Source: an uncultured Clostridia bacterium (GTDB lineage Bacteria; Bacillota; Clostridia; Oscillospirales; CAG-272). From it: a DNA stretch of 5,250 bases. The stretch's first letter is position 1; every line of letters begins with the position of its first letter. Shown piece by piece: positions 1 through 5,250 of the stretch. Below the pieces are notes generated by a model. It was given only the letters and a program-made list of their open reading frames with translations, had not been told where the DNA came from and did not search any database. Position numbers and translations under genes: made by a program. The stretch covers positions 1 to 5,250 of the forward strand of contig CAMOLD010000095.1 in assembly GCA_946618395.1 (NCBI GenBank). Reading direction: 5' to 3'.

Positions 1-882
1 GTGTCCTTGGGCATGGATTACGCAAGTATCGACATGACCAATAAAATTGTTGCCAAAATGAAAGAATGGAAACTGAAAAACACGCATCTGTTTGTCAGAA
101 TCAGAGATCAAAAGACGTTTGAAGATTCCAATCTCTTCCTGGATATGAACTACTGTCGTTCTTTTGGAGCCGAAAGGGATACGGTTTACAATTATGACCA
201 TGTCATTCAGGAAACATTTACCGAAATGGCAATCCGGCGGAATTACAACTATGATATCGAGCATGACCTGCGGCACAACGGCGCAACCGCCGAGGAAGAA
301 GAACGCTCCAGACTGAAATGGTATACCCAAAAAACAACCACCGAGCGGGAATCCAACAGCTATTGCTGTTTAAGCTTGCGCAATAAGCTGCATCTGATGG
401 GGATGGACTATCGCAAGAAAGGGAACGGCGACGGGGAAGCGCTTTCCCAGGAAAAGTATTTGAGCATCTATGCAGGCGAAGACATGCCCGAGATCATTTA
501 CAATCCCGATCATTCTATCAAAGCGTTCCGGTATTCTTTGCAGTATCCGGATTCCCGCAGAAAAAACATGGCAATTCAGGAACACCAAAGATGGAATGCT
601 TTTATGATCTTGAAAGGCTTTATCCCTGCCACAAAAGAGGAGATTCTTTCCGAGACGGATGCCGATGGCAAATATACCAACGGCAGGAATTATGCCATGC
701 GCCATCACGGCAATTTGACAACGTTTGACGGGCTGGAAATTTTCCGCAAAATGTTGGCAAAGCGGGATATGCTGCCGGAAGAAAATTTTGATGTTATGAA
801 ATATGACTATCAGCTTTTGGACGGAGCCTGGCGCCTGTTGAATGATAACGGATATGAAATTATAGAAAGAAGGAGTATTTGA
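1..882 (+). CDS. Rossmann (TrkA-N/RCK-like) plus RyR-like protein, 5' end missing
   Basis: The open frame runs in from the window edge. The GTG at base 1 is probably an internal valine, because the first residues (VSLGMDYASIDMTNKI) already look like the middle of a Rossmann fold: a strand ending in LG-x-D, then a helix. A second strand follows (HLFVRIRD, about residues 29-36), then a short strand before SFGAERD (54-60), as in TrkA-N/RCK-type NAD-binding domains. Residues about 105-135 carry W107, ESN (117-119) and KL (129-130). Residues 194-206 carry EHQRWNAFMILKG, the helix signature of RyR domains, and the C-terminus (HHGNL to NDNGYEII) resembles a diverged end of that domain. Family assignment is by pattern memory, not by search. 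The stop is followed after 6 bp by the HD-RyR-SLOG gene, so the two are very likely co-transcribed and act together. Function is unknown; a nucleotide or dinucleotide sensing role is inference. No promoter is visible because the start lies upstream. Confidence 0.6.
   Translation: MSLGMDYASIDMTNKIVAKMKEWKLKNTHLFVRIRDQKTFEDSNLFLDMNYCRSFGAERDTVYNYDHVIQETFTEMAIRRNYNYDIEHDLRHNGATAEEEERSRLKWYTQKTTTERESNSYCCLSLRNKLHLMGMDYRKKGNGDGEALSQEKYLSIYAGEDMPEIIYNPDHSIKAFRYSLQYPDSRRKNMAIQEHQRWNAFMILKGFIPATKEEILSETDADGKYTNGRNYAMRHHGNLTTFDGLEIFRKMLAKRDMLPEENFDVMKYDYQLLDGAWRLLNDNGYEIIERRSI
867..875 (+). promoter_or_regulatory. Ribosome binding site for the HD-RyR-SLOG gene
   Basis: AAGAAGGAG lies inside the last codons of the upstream gene. 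The AAGGAG core ends 13 nt before the ATG at 889, which is rather long. No other start fits: the frame is closed by the upstream gene's TGA at 880-882, and only two sense codons lie between that stop and the ATG. The site supports independent or coupled initiation at 889 rather than reliance on readthrough. Confidence 0.7.
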
Positions 883-888
883 TCCGAT

Positions 889-3126
889 ATGAAATCATTG
901 GGCAATTTGTGCGATGCTTTCTTTGAAATGAGCATGGAAAAGCAAGAAGATAGCGGCTGCATGCAAAGAGTGCTGCACAAGTTTTGCGAAACCGGCAAAA
1001 AGGAAGATGCCTTTTCGGTCTATTTTTGCTTTTGCGAGATGTTTAAGGTGTTCGGCTCCGGCTATGAAACCATGAGCAAACTGACGGAATTCCTTTCGGA
1101 TTACGAGTATCGTTCCGGGGAACTTTTGGAAAAACACCGGGATCATTATTCGCATTCGGTTTATGTGTTTGCGCTCGGTTTGGCAATTTATGCCAATGAT
1201 CCGTCTTTTGCCAAACGCATCTCCGCGTTTTACAAGCAAAATCAATTCAGCAATACCCGGTTTTTGTATTTGTGGGGGCTGACCGCATTGTTCCATGATA
1301 TCGGATACCCGTTTCAACTTGCCCACGAGCAAATCAAAGCCTATACCAAAAATTTGTGGGGAGTGTCGAAAAGCAACCCCTATGTCGTCTATCAAAATAT
1401 GGATTGGCTGTTGGCACTTTCTCCGCAAGCGCAGGCACATTGCCGGTTCCCTTTGGCAAAAACAGTTGGTGATCTGCTGGCCTACGGCATTCATGACCGG
1501 TTAGGCTATCCGCTGGCAACTTTGCAGGAGCTGTTGCAAACGCGCTATACCAATCAGCCGGAATTTATGGATCACGGCTATTTTAGCGCGGTTTTGCTTG
1601 CGCACCGATTAATGCAGTCCGACATTCGCCTGACCGATGATATTTTGGATGTTTTAACAGCCATTGCGCTTCACAATAACTTGAACCGATATGATATCAA
1701 AAAGGCTGTCAGCCCCGCTCCTTTTGCCGTGGATTCTCTCAAACATCCGCTGGCATATTTGCTGATCCTTTGTGATGAACTGCAAAACTGGGATCGCACG
1801 GCGTTTGGCTATGTCAGCAAAAAAGACCCGCTTGCATGGAAAGTGGATTTGGAAATTTCAAACGGGAAAATCAAAGTTGACTACGTATTTGATTCGTTCC
1901 TGGTTTTAAGCGCAACGCATGAACCAACAAAGGCGGGAACCGAAATCGTCAATGCCAACGTCCAAAAACTGCAAAGCGGAAAATTTGTCAAGGATATCAA
2001 CGAATTGATTGTCTGCCATGCGGTCATAGAGGCTGCCGCCGTGGAGCAAAAAAAGGACCGCAAAGTGCGTGTCTTTGCCTCTTCCGATAGTTTCATCAAT
2101 CTTTGCGATTTTGCCATAGCAATCCATAAAAGTTATCAAAGCATTTGCGGCGGCCCCTCGTTTGAGGAACTGCCGTTGGAATTCAAACTTTCCAATATCG
2201 AGCAGGCAAAATCCTATGCCGACAAATTGGAGCTGATCAACTGTTTTTACAGCGAAAAAGAGTTGGATTTTCCTGTGGTAAAAGAATTTACCTCCAGAAG
2301 CAGCGACGATCTTGCAAACGGTAAGCGGGACGATCTTGGATTTCTGTCGCGCGAAGAGCATTTGCGTTGGGTTAAGGAAAAGCTTGCCGCCGGTTGGAAA
2401 TACGGTCCCCCGCTTGGAACCAAAGCGGACAGGAACAAGCAAAAGATCAATTCGGACATCATCCCTTACGATTGCTTGCCCGAGGCGGAAAAAGAAAAGA
2501 ATAAACAAACCATTCAAAACATGATTTCATTTCTGTATCAATACGGGCACGGGGTTCGCATTTACAGTTACCGCACAGGGGTAAAACCCGTTTTGGACAT
2601 TGCCGGTTGCGGACATCGGACCATTAGTATGGAAAATGAAACGCTGAAAGAACAAATCAAACAGATTTTGCGGGGGTATCAGGAGCAATACCGGGTCGTT
2701 GTTCGCACCAACTTTGCCTTTGGCGCCGACCAGTTGATTGCACAATGCGCAAATGAACTTGGCATCACCATCAAAGCTGCCATTCCGTTCCCTTATGAGG
2801 AGTATATTGCGCGCATCAAAGCGGATGCCAAGCAGTATCATTATCGGTTCACCGAGGCGGACGAGATGAATATGCGGCATCTGCTGGCGCAGGTCATCTC
2901 TTTGAAAGAGATACCGGATCCCGAGTTCACCTATTTGGAAGCGTCCAAATATATCATTAACAAAAGCACAAAAATGATTGCGCTTTGGGACGGGGTGGAA
3001 ACGCTCTTGCAGGATGAGCAGGGACATCCCATCAATCAGGGCGGAACGTGGCACAACATTTTTATTGCCAAAAATTCCCGCGGGATGAAGGACGAGGACA
3101 TTCACATCATAAAATGTGAGAGATAA
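889..3126 (+). CDS. HD phosphohydrolase-like / RyR / SLOG-like multidomain protein
   Basis: This complete 745-aa protein has no signal peptide or evident membrane segment, so it is probably cytosolic. Domain 1 (about 75-305) is HD-like: HRDHYSHS (83-90), the HD doublet in LFHDIGYP (H136, D137), IHD (201-203), ALHN (260-263) and CDELQNWDR (295-303), where D296 would be the last metal ligand. Residues about 310-470 form a linker I do not recognise. Domain 2 (about 487-562) is a good RyR domain: EEHLRW (489-494), GWKYGP (502-507), IIPYDCLPEAEK (524-535) and a terminal YGHGVRIY. Domain 3 (about 568-735) is SLOG-like: GCGHR (573-577), FGADQLIAQCANELGI (611-626), IPFPYEEY (632-639), IALWDG (697-702) and GGT (718-720). 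HD proteins usually cleave phosphate bonds of nucleotides and SLOG domains bind nucleotides or NAD derivatives. A conflict or signalling role is inference from this combination and from the neighbour at 1-882. The protein is the last gene of its operon. Confidence 0.8.
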   Translation: MKSLGNLCDAFFEMSMEKQEDSGCMQRVLHKFCETGKKEDAFSVYFCFCEMFKVFGSGYETMSKLTEFLSDYEYRSGELLEKHRDHYSHSVYVFALGLAIYANDPSFAKRISAFYKQNQFSNTRFLYLWGLTALFHDIGYPFQLAHEQIKAYTKNLWGVSKSNPYVVYQNMDWLLALSPQAQAHCRFPLAKTVGDLLAYGIHDRLGYPLATLQELLQTRYTNQPEFMDHGYFSAVLLAHRLMQSDIRLTDDILDVLTAIALHNNLNRYDIKKAVSPAPFAVDSLKHPLAYLLILCDELQNWDRTAFGYVSKKDPLAWKVDLEISNGKIKVDYVFDSFLVLSATHEPTKAGTEIVNANVQKLQSGKFVKDINELIVCHAVIEAAAVEQKKDRKVRVFASSDSFINLCDFAIAIHKSYQSICGGPSFEELPLEFKLSNIEQAKSYADKLELINCFYSEKELDFPVVKEFTSRSSDDLANGKRDDLGFLSREEHLRWVKEKLAAGWKYGPPLGTKADRNKQKINSDIIPYDCLPEAEKEKNKQTIQNMISFLYQYGHGVRIYSYRTGVKPVLDIAGCGHRTISMENETLKEQIKQILRGYQEQYRVVVRTNFAFGADQLIAQCANELGITIKAAIPFPYEEYIARIKADAKQYHYRFTEADEMNMRHLLAQVISLKEIPDPEFTYLEASKYIINKSTKMIALWDGVETLLQDEQGHPINQGGTWHNIFIAKNSRGMKDEDIHIIKCER

Positions 3127-3141
3127 TACTTCCAAAATAAG

Positions 3142-3159
3142 TTACTATTATTATAGTAA
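3142..3159 (+). repeat. Small AT-rich inverted repeat after the HD-RyR-SLOG gene
   Basis: TTACTAT (3142-3148) is exactly complemented by ATAGTAA (3153-3159) around a 4-nt loop. It lies 15 bp after the stop codon and 21 bp before the GC-rich terminator. With only one G-C pair it is weak as an RNA hairpin. It may assist 3'-end processing or be a chance AT palindrome. Confidence 0.4.
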
Positions 3160-3176
3160 ATAATAAAAACACCTTT

Positions 3177-3208
3177 AAAACCGCCGGGCGCTGATGCCCG
3201 GCGGTTTT
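3177..3208 (+). terminator. Intrinsic (Rho-independent) terminator of the left operon
   Basis: CCGCCGGGC (3181-3189) pairs perfectly with GCCCGGCGG (3196-3204) around a 6-nt loop, GCTGAT. The stem can extend by four A-U pairs on the outside. The 3' arm runs straight into TTTTTCTTTT (3205-3214). A 9-bp nearly all-GC stem followed by a U-tract is a strong terminator for transcription on the + strand. It begins about 50 bp after the stop at 3126 and separates the left module from the transporter operon. On the opposite strand the trailing T-run is only four bases, so reverse termination would be weaker. Confidence 0.93.
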
Positions 3209-3262
3209 TCTTTTGCAAGAGCAAATTCAACACTCTATTTTGTTGTTCAATCTGCACAAAAT

Positions 3263-3278
3263 TAGAACCAGAGTTCTA
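3263..3278. promoter_or_regulatory. Dyad TAGAAC-N4-GTTCTA, possible operator
   Basis: TAGAAC (3263-3268) and GTTCTA (3273-3278) form a perfect 6+6 dyad around CAGA. The core GAAC-N4-GTTC matches the half-site spacing of Gram-positive LexA boxes, but the flanking bases (A/T instead of C/G) and the N4 do not fit the Bacillus consensus well. It is centred roughly 100 bp upstream of the expected transcript start of the transporter operon, an unusual place for a simple repressor. The palindrome TCAAATTTGA (3279-3288) abuts it. The binding protein is unknown. Confidence 0.3.
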
Positions 3279-3305
3279 TCAAATTTGACATTTTTCTCAA
3301 ACTTC

Positions 3306-3332
3306 AAAAAAATCGAAAAAAATTTGAAAAAA
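3306..3332. promoter_or_regulatory. Phased A-tracts / UP-like element upstream of the transporter promoter
   Basis: Three A-runs of 7, 7 and 6 bases start at 3306, 3316 and 3327, that is 10 and 11 bp apart, in step with the DNA helix. They end 4 bp before the -35 hexamer. Such phased tracts bend DNA and also resemble UP elements contacted by the RNA polymerase alpha subunit, so they are likely to raise promoter strength. The effect is inferred; the spacing is seen directly. Confidence 0.6.
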
Positions 3333-3336
3333 CCTA

Positions 3337-3365
3337 TTGACAAACGCCCAAAAGCTTGGTATAAT
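3337..3365 (+). promoter_or_regulatory. Consensus sigma-A promoter with extended -10
   Basis: The -35 TTGACA (3337-3342) and -10 TATAAT (3360-3365) both match consensus perfectly and are separated by the ideal 17 bp. A TG at 3357-3358, one base before the -10, adds an extended -10 element. Transcription should start near 3371-3373, giving a leader of about 75 nt before the ATG at 3449. This is the expected promoter for the binding protein, permease and ATPase genes. Confidence 0.93.
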
Positions 3366-3375
3366 GAATTCATCA

Positions 3376-3408
3376 ATTTAGCAGGCTAAAGTGCTAAACT
3401 GCTAAATC
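3376..3408. promoter_or_regulatory. Leader dyad with three GCTAAA repeats, operator or RNA hairpin
   Basis: ATTTAGCAG (3376-3384) and CTGCTAAAT (3399-3407) are perfect 9-bp inverted copies. Inside and overlapping, GCTAAA occurs three times at exact 8-bp steps (3385, 3393, 3401), so the single TTTAGC arm at 3377-3382 could pair with more than one copy. The element sits immediately downstream of the predicted transcript start, an ideal position for a repressor operator or a 5' mRNA hairpin. It slightly recalls the CIRCE heat-shock operator half-site TTAGCACTC, but spacing and inner bases do not fit. Confidence 0.5.
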
Positions 3409-3415
3409 AAAAAAC

Positions 3416-3426
3416 GGCGAAACGCC
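3416..3426 (+). other. Short GC hairpin before the Shine-Dalgarno sequence
   Basis: GGCG (3416-3419) and CGCC (3423-3426) flank AAA. The four-pair GC stem lies in an A-rich leader, 8 nt before the AAGGAGA ribosome site. It leaves the ribosome site free, so it may simply stabilise the leader. Too small to assign a role. Confidence 0.25.
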
Positions 3427-3433
3427 AAACAAA

Positions 3434-3440
3434 AAGGAGA
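3434..3440 (+). promoter_or_regulatory. Strong ribosome binding site of the amino-acid-binding protein gene
   Basis: AAGGAGA lies in an A-rich, unstructured context, with AGGAG ending 9 nt before the ATG at 3449. It fixes this start, which also gives a proper lipoprotein signal peptide. High expression is expected, as is usual for binding proteins made in excess over their permease. Confidence 0.9.
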
Positions 3441-3448
3441 ACAAAAAA

Positions 3449-4261
3449 ATGAAAAGAATTTTATCTATCGCACTCGCGGCAGTTCTTCTGTTCGCATCCG
3501 TTGCAATGTTCGCGTCCTGCGGAAAGAAATCGGATTACAAAAAAATCCAAGAAAAAGGTTACTTTGTTTGTGGTATTACGCTCTATGAGCCAATGAACTT
3601 CTTTAACGAAGATGATGAACTGACCGGGTTTGACACCGATTTTGCAAATGCGGTTGCTGAAAAGCTCGGCTTGCAGGCAAAGTTCCAGGTTATCAACTGG
3701 AGCAGCAAATATCTTGAACTTGACAGCGGTGCTATTGACTGCATTTGGAACGGCTTTACCTATGGTAGTGAATCCAATGGCGTTTCCAGAACCGAATATG
3801 TTGACTTCTCTTATAAATATCTTGCAAACGGTCAGTGCGTTGTCACCAGCAAAGCCAATCTCGCCACATTGAACAGCAAAGAAGCGTTTGTTGGCAAAAA
3901 GGGAATGGCAGAAGGCGGTTCTGCCGGCGAAGATCTTGCGAAGGAGCTTTCCACTGTTTATACGCCTACCGCTTCTCAAATGAGCGCCTTGACAGAGCTG
4001 ATGAACGGAACCGTTGACTTCATTGTCATCGACTCCACCATGGCAAACGCAATGGTTGGCAAGGGCGATTATGCAAATCTTTCGGTTAACAACGCAATCC
4101 CCACCGAGGCGGAGGAATATGCAATCGGATTCAGAAAGGGATCTGATTTCACCGCAAAGGTTAACGAAGCAATCAAAGCGCTTTCCGCTGACGGAACGCT
4201 GGCAACGATTGCCGCAAAATATGATCTTTCCTCTTCTCTCATCGCAAATATCGGAAAATAA
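3449..4261 (+). CDS. Polar amino acid ABC transporter substrate-binding lipoprotein
   Basis: This 270-aa extracellular receptor delivers an amino acid to the permease encoded next. The signal peptide has a basic start (MKR), a hydrophobic core (about 4-20) and a lipobox FASC with Cys24, the predicted lipid-modified residue anchoring the protein outside the membrane. The mature part is a type-2 periplasmic-binding fold, family 3. Residues 60-73 match the family-3 signature G-F-[DE]-x-[DE] with the following hydrophobic pattern. By alignment from memory, R114 (in SRTEYVDFS) would hold the ligand carboxylate and D195 (in FIVIDS) its amino group. Length is normal for the family. The exact substrate (for example glutamine, arginine, histidine, cystine) cannot be read from sequence. 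It is the first gene of the operon, under the promoter at 3337-3365, and ends 10 bp before the permease. Confidence 0.93.
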   Translation: MKRILSIALAAVLLFASVAMFASCGKKSDYKKIQEKGYFVCGITLYEPMNFFNEDDELTGFDTDFANAVAEKLGLQAKFQVINWSSKYLELDSGAIDCIWNGFTYGSESNGVSRTEYVDFSYKYLANGQCVVTSKANLATLNSKEAFVGKKGMAEGGSAGEDLAKELSTVYTPTASQMSALTELMNGTVDFIVIDSTMANAMVGKGDYANLSVNNAIPTEAEEYAIGFRKGSDFTAKVNEAIKALSADGTLATIAAKYDLSSSLIANIGK

Positions 4262-4271
4262 TTGATCGCAA

Positions 4272-4946
4272 ATGTCTTTTCAAATTATTAACGCTATGCT
4301 CTTAAGGGGGTTTGGAACGACGTGTCTGCTGTTTTTGCTGACACTCGTTCTATCCCTCCCTTTGGGGCTTATTATCATGTTTGGGCTCAAAAGCCCGTTC
4401 AAACCGTTGAAATATATCTGTGAAATTTTTGTTTGGATCATTCGTGGAACACCGCTGATGCTCCAACTTTTTGTGGTTTTCTTTGTTCCAAGTTTGGTGT
4501 TCAAAGTAAGCATTTTCTCATTCACAACAAAAACCATTTTCAACGGTCGGTTTCTTGCCGCGTTGATTACGTTTGTCATTAATTACGCCTGCTATTTCTC
4601 GGTCATTTTCAAAGGCGGGGTGGATAATGTCAGCCGCGGTCAATATGAGGCCGGCAAGGTTTTGGGACTTACCAAATCGCAAATTTTCTTTCGCATCATT
4701 TTGTTGCAGGTCATCAAATCCATTCTTTCGCCAATCAGCAACGAGGTGATTACCCTTGTCAAAGATACGTCTCTTGCCAGAGTGATTTCGGTTGCCGAAA
4801 TCTTCTTCATCAACGAAACGCAAATTCTTTCTAAAGCAATCGTTTGGCCGCTGTTCTATATTGGGGTATTCTTCCTGGCGTTTATCGGATTGTTGACGGT
4901 TTTGTTCAGCTATTTGGAGAAAAAACTCTCCTATTTTAAGGTGTAA
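4272..4946 (+). CDS. Amino acid ABC transporter permease (His/Glu/Gln/Arg family)
   Basis: This 224-aa inner-membrane subunit forms the translocation channel, probably as a homodimer since only one permease gene is seen. Hydrophobic segments lie at about 15-38, 48-75, 93-115, 143-162 and 190-215. Family landmarks are RGTP (58-61), the cytoplasmic EAA loop YEAGKVLGLTKSQIFFRIIL (125-144) that docks on the ATPase, and KDTSL (164-168). The EAA region ends in LLQV where many relatives have PQ, a mild deviation. No good Shine-Dalgarno sequence precedes the ATG; a GGA lies too far away at 4253-4255. Translation may therefore depend on coupling to the gene ending at 4261. A second Met at residue 9 (4296) also lacks a ribosome site, and the first Met keeps the usual N-terminal length. 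The stop is 2 bp before the ATPase start. Confidence 0.92.
   Translation: MSFQIINAMLLRGFGTTCLLFLLTLVLSLPLGLIIMFGLKSPFKPLKYICEIFVWIIRGTPLMLQLFVVFFVPSLVFKVSIFSFTTKTIFNGRFLAALITFVINYACYFSVIFKGGVDNVSRGQYEAGKVLGLTKSQIFFRIILLQVIKSILSPISNEVITLVKDTSLARVISVAEIFFINETQILSKAIVWPLFYIGVFFLAFIGLLTVLFSYLEKKLSYFKV
4938..4943 (+). promoter_or_regulatory. Ribosome binding site of the ATPase gene
   Basis: AAGGTG overlaps the last codons of the permease gene; AAGG ends 7 nt before the ATG at 4949. The spacing is good and supports this start, with translation closely coupled to the permease. Confidence 0.65.
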
Positions 4947-4948
4947 GC

Positions 4949-5250
4949 ATGGCATATTTAGAACTCAAAAACTATTATAAAAATTTTGGAAATACCGAAG
5001 TCCTCAAAGGCATTGACCTGACGCTGGAAAAAGGGAAAACGCTTGCCATCATTGGCTCTTCCGGCTCTGGCAAGACCACTCTTTTGCGGTGCATCAACTT
5101 TTTGGAAATGCCCGACCGGGGCGAGATGATCCTGGATGGCACTCCGCTGTTCAACGCGGAAGAGGTGAAAAACCTTTCCGAAAAGCAACTGCGCGAAAAG
5201 CGGTTGCATTTCGGGTTGGTGTTTCAAAACTTCAATCTCTTTCCGCAATA
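4949..5250 (+). CDS. Amino acid ABC transporter ATP-binding protein, 3' end missing
   Basis: The first 100 codons of the ATPase that powers the transporter are present; the window ends inside the gene. The translation begins MAYLELKNYYKNFGNTEVLK, typical of GlnQ/HisP-type subunits, with an aromatic A-loop residue near F13. The Walker A motif GSSGSGKTT is at 36-44 (catalytic Lys42), followed by LLRCINFLE, characteristic of polar amino acid transporters. The Q-loop is GLVFQNFNLFPQ (89-100) with Gln93. The signature LSGGQ, Walker B and H-switch motifs would lie beyond the window. A family member is usually about 240-250 aa, so roughly 60 percent is missing. It would act as a dimer on the cytoplasmic face, contacting the permease EAA loop. 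The start follows the permease stop by 2 bp, and no stop occurs before the edge. Confidence 0.93.
   Translation, partial: MAYLELKNYYKNFGNTEVLKGIDLTLEKGKTLAIIGSSGSGKTTLLRCINFLEMPDRGEMILDGTPLFNAEEVKNLSEKQLREKRLHFGLVFQNFNLFPQ

Noticed and set aside
1..3. GTG at base 1 as a true start codon
   Set aside because: The encoded sequence begins mid-way through a Rossmann-like fold, and no upstream sequence is available to show a ribosome site; the gene is better called partial.
895..1494. 199-codon open frame on the minus strand
   Set aside because: It lies wholly inside the HD domain coding region, has no ribosome site or recognisable family, and reads as a codon-bias shadow.
1906..2517. 203-codon open frame on the minus strand
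   Set aside because: It is antisense to the HD-RyR-SLOG gene, whose plus-strand reading has clear domain motifs; no independent support.
2527..3135. 202-codon open frame on the minus strand
   Set aside because: It is antisense to the SLOG-like domain, and its start would be just after the opposing gene's stop with no promoter or convincing ribosome site.
3378..3405. CIRCE-like heat-shock operator (TTAGC...GCTAA)
   Set aside because: The outer half-sites look similar, but inner bases (AGG instead of ACTC) and the 28-bp span do not match TTAGCACTC-N9-GAGTGCTAA, and the downstream genes are a transporter.
3127..3448. Riboswitch or T-box leader in the intergenic region
   Set aside because: The predicted leader is only about 75 nt, with no T-box sequence and no terminator between the promoter and the ATG.
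1..5250. CRISPR array, tRNA, rRNA or insertion sequence
   Set aside because: No spaced direct repeats, no tRNA cloverleaf or rRNA-like segment, and no transposase or terminal inverted repeats were seen.

Overview
The window looks like chromosomal DNA from a low-to-moderate-GC Firmicute, most likely a gut-type Clostridia member. The reasons are strong AGGAG-type ribosome sites, a textbook sigma-A promoter with extended -10, a lipoprotein amino-acid-binding protein and tight gene packing. This placement is inference; no taxonomic marker gene is present. All genes are on the + strand.

Left part (1-3126): a two-gene unit that reads as a nucleotide-signal or conflict (immunity-type) module. The first gene is cut by the window edge. 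Its visible part looks like the end of a Rossmann (TrkA-N/RCK-like) domain followed by a divergent RyR-like region. The second gene is complete (745 aa) and joins three recognisable modules: an N-terminal HD phosphohydrolase-like domain, a clear RyR (ryanodine-receptor repeat) domain, and a C-terminal SLOG-like Rossmannoid domain. The two genes are in the same frame, separated by one UGA and two codons, and both carry an 'EH-x-RW' RyR signature. An attractive model, which is inference, is that the Rossmann and SLOG domains sense or process a nucleotide or NAD-derived ligand and the HD domain is the phosphohydrolase effector.

Middle (3127-3448): a 322-bp intergenic region. It holds a small AT-rich hairpin, a strong intrinsic terminator closing the left operon, a TAGAAC-N4-GTTCTA dyad, three helically phased A-tracts, a perfect TTGACA-17-TATAAT promoter, a symmetrical operator-like or hairpin element at the start of the transcript with three 8-bp-spaced GCTAAA repeats, and a strong Shine-Dalgarno sequence.

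Right part (3449-5250): a polar amino acid ABC uptake operon in the order lipoprotein binding protein, inner-membrane permease, ATPase. The ATPase is cut by the window end after its Q-loop. The genes are 10 and 2 bp apart and almost certainly co-transcribed from the promoter at 3337-3365. Nothing links this operon functionally to the left module except adjacency.
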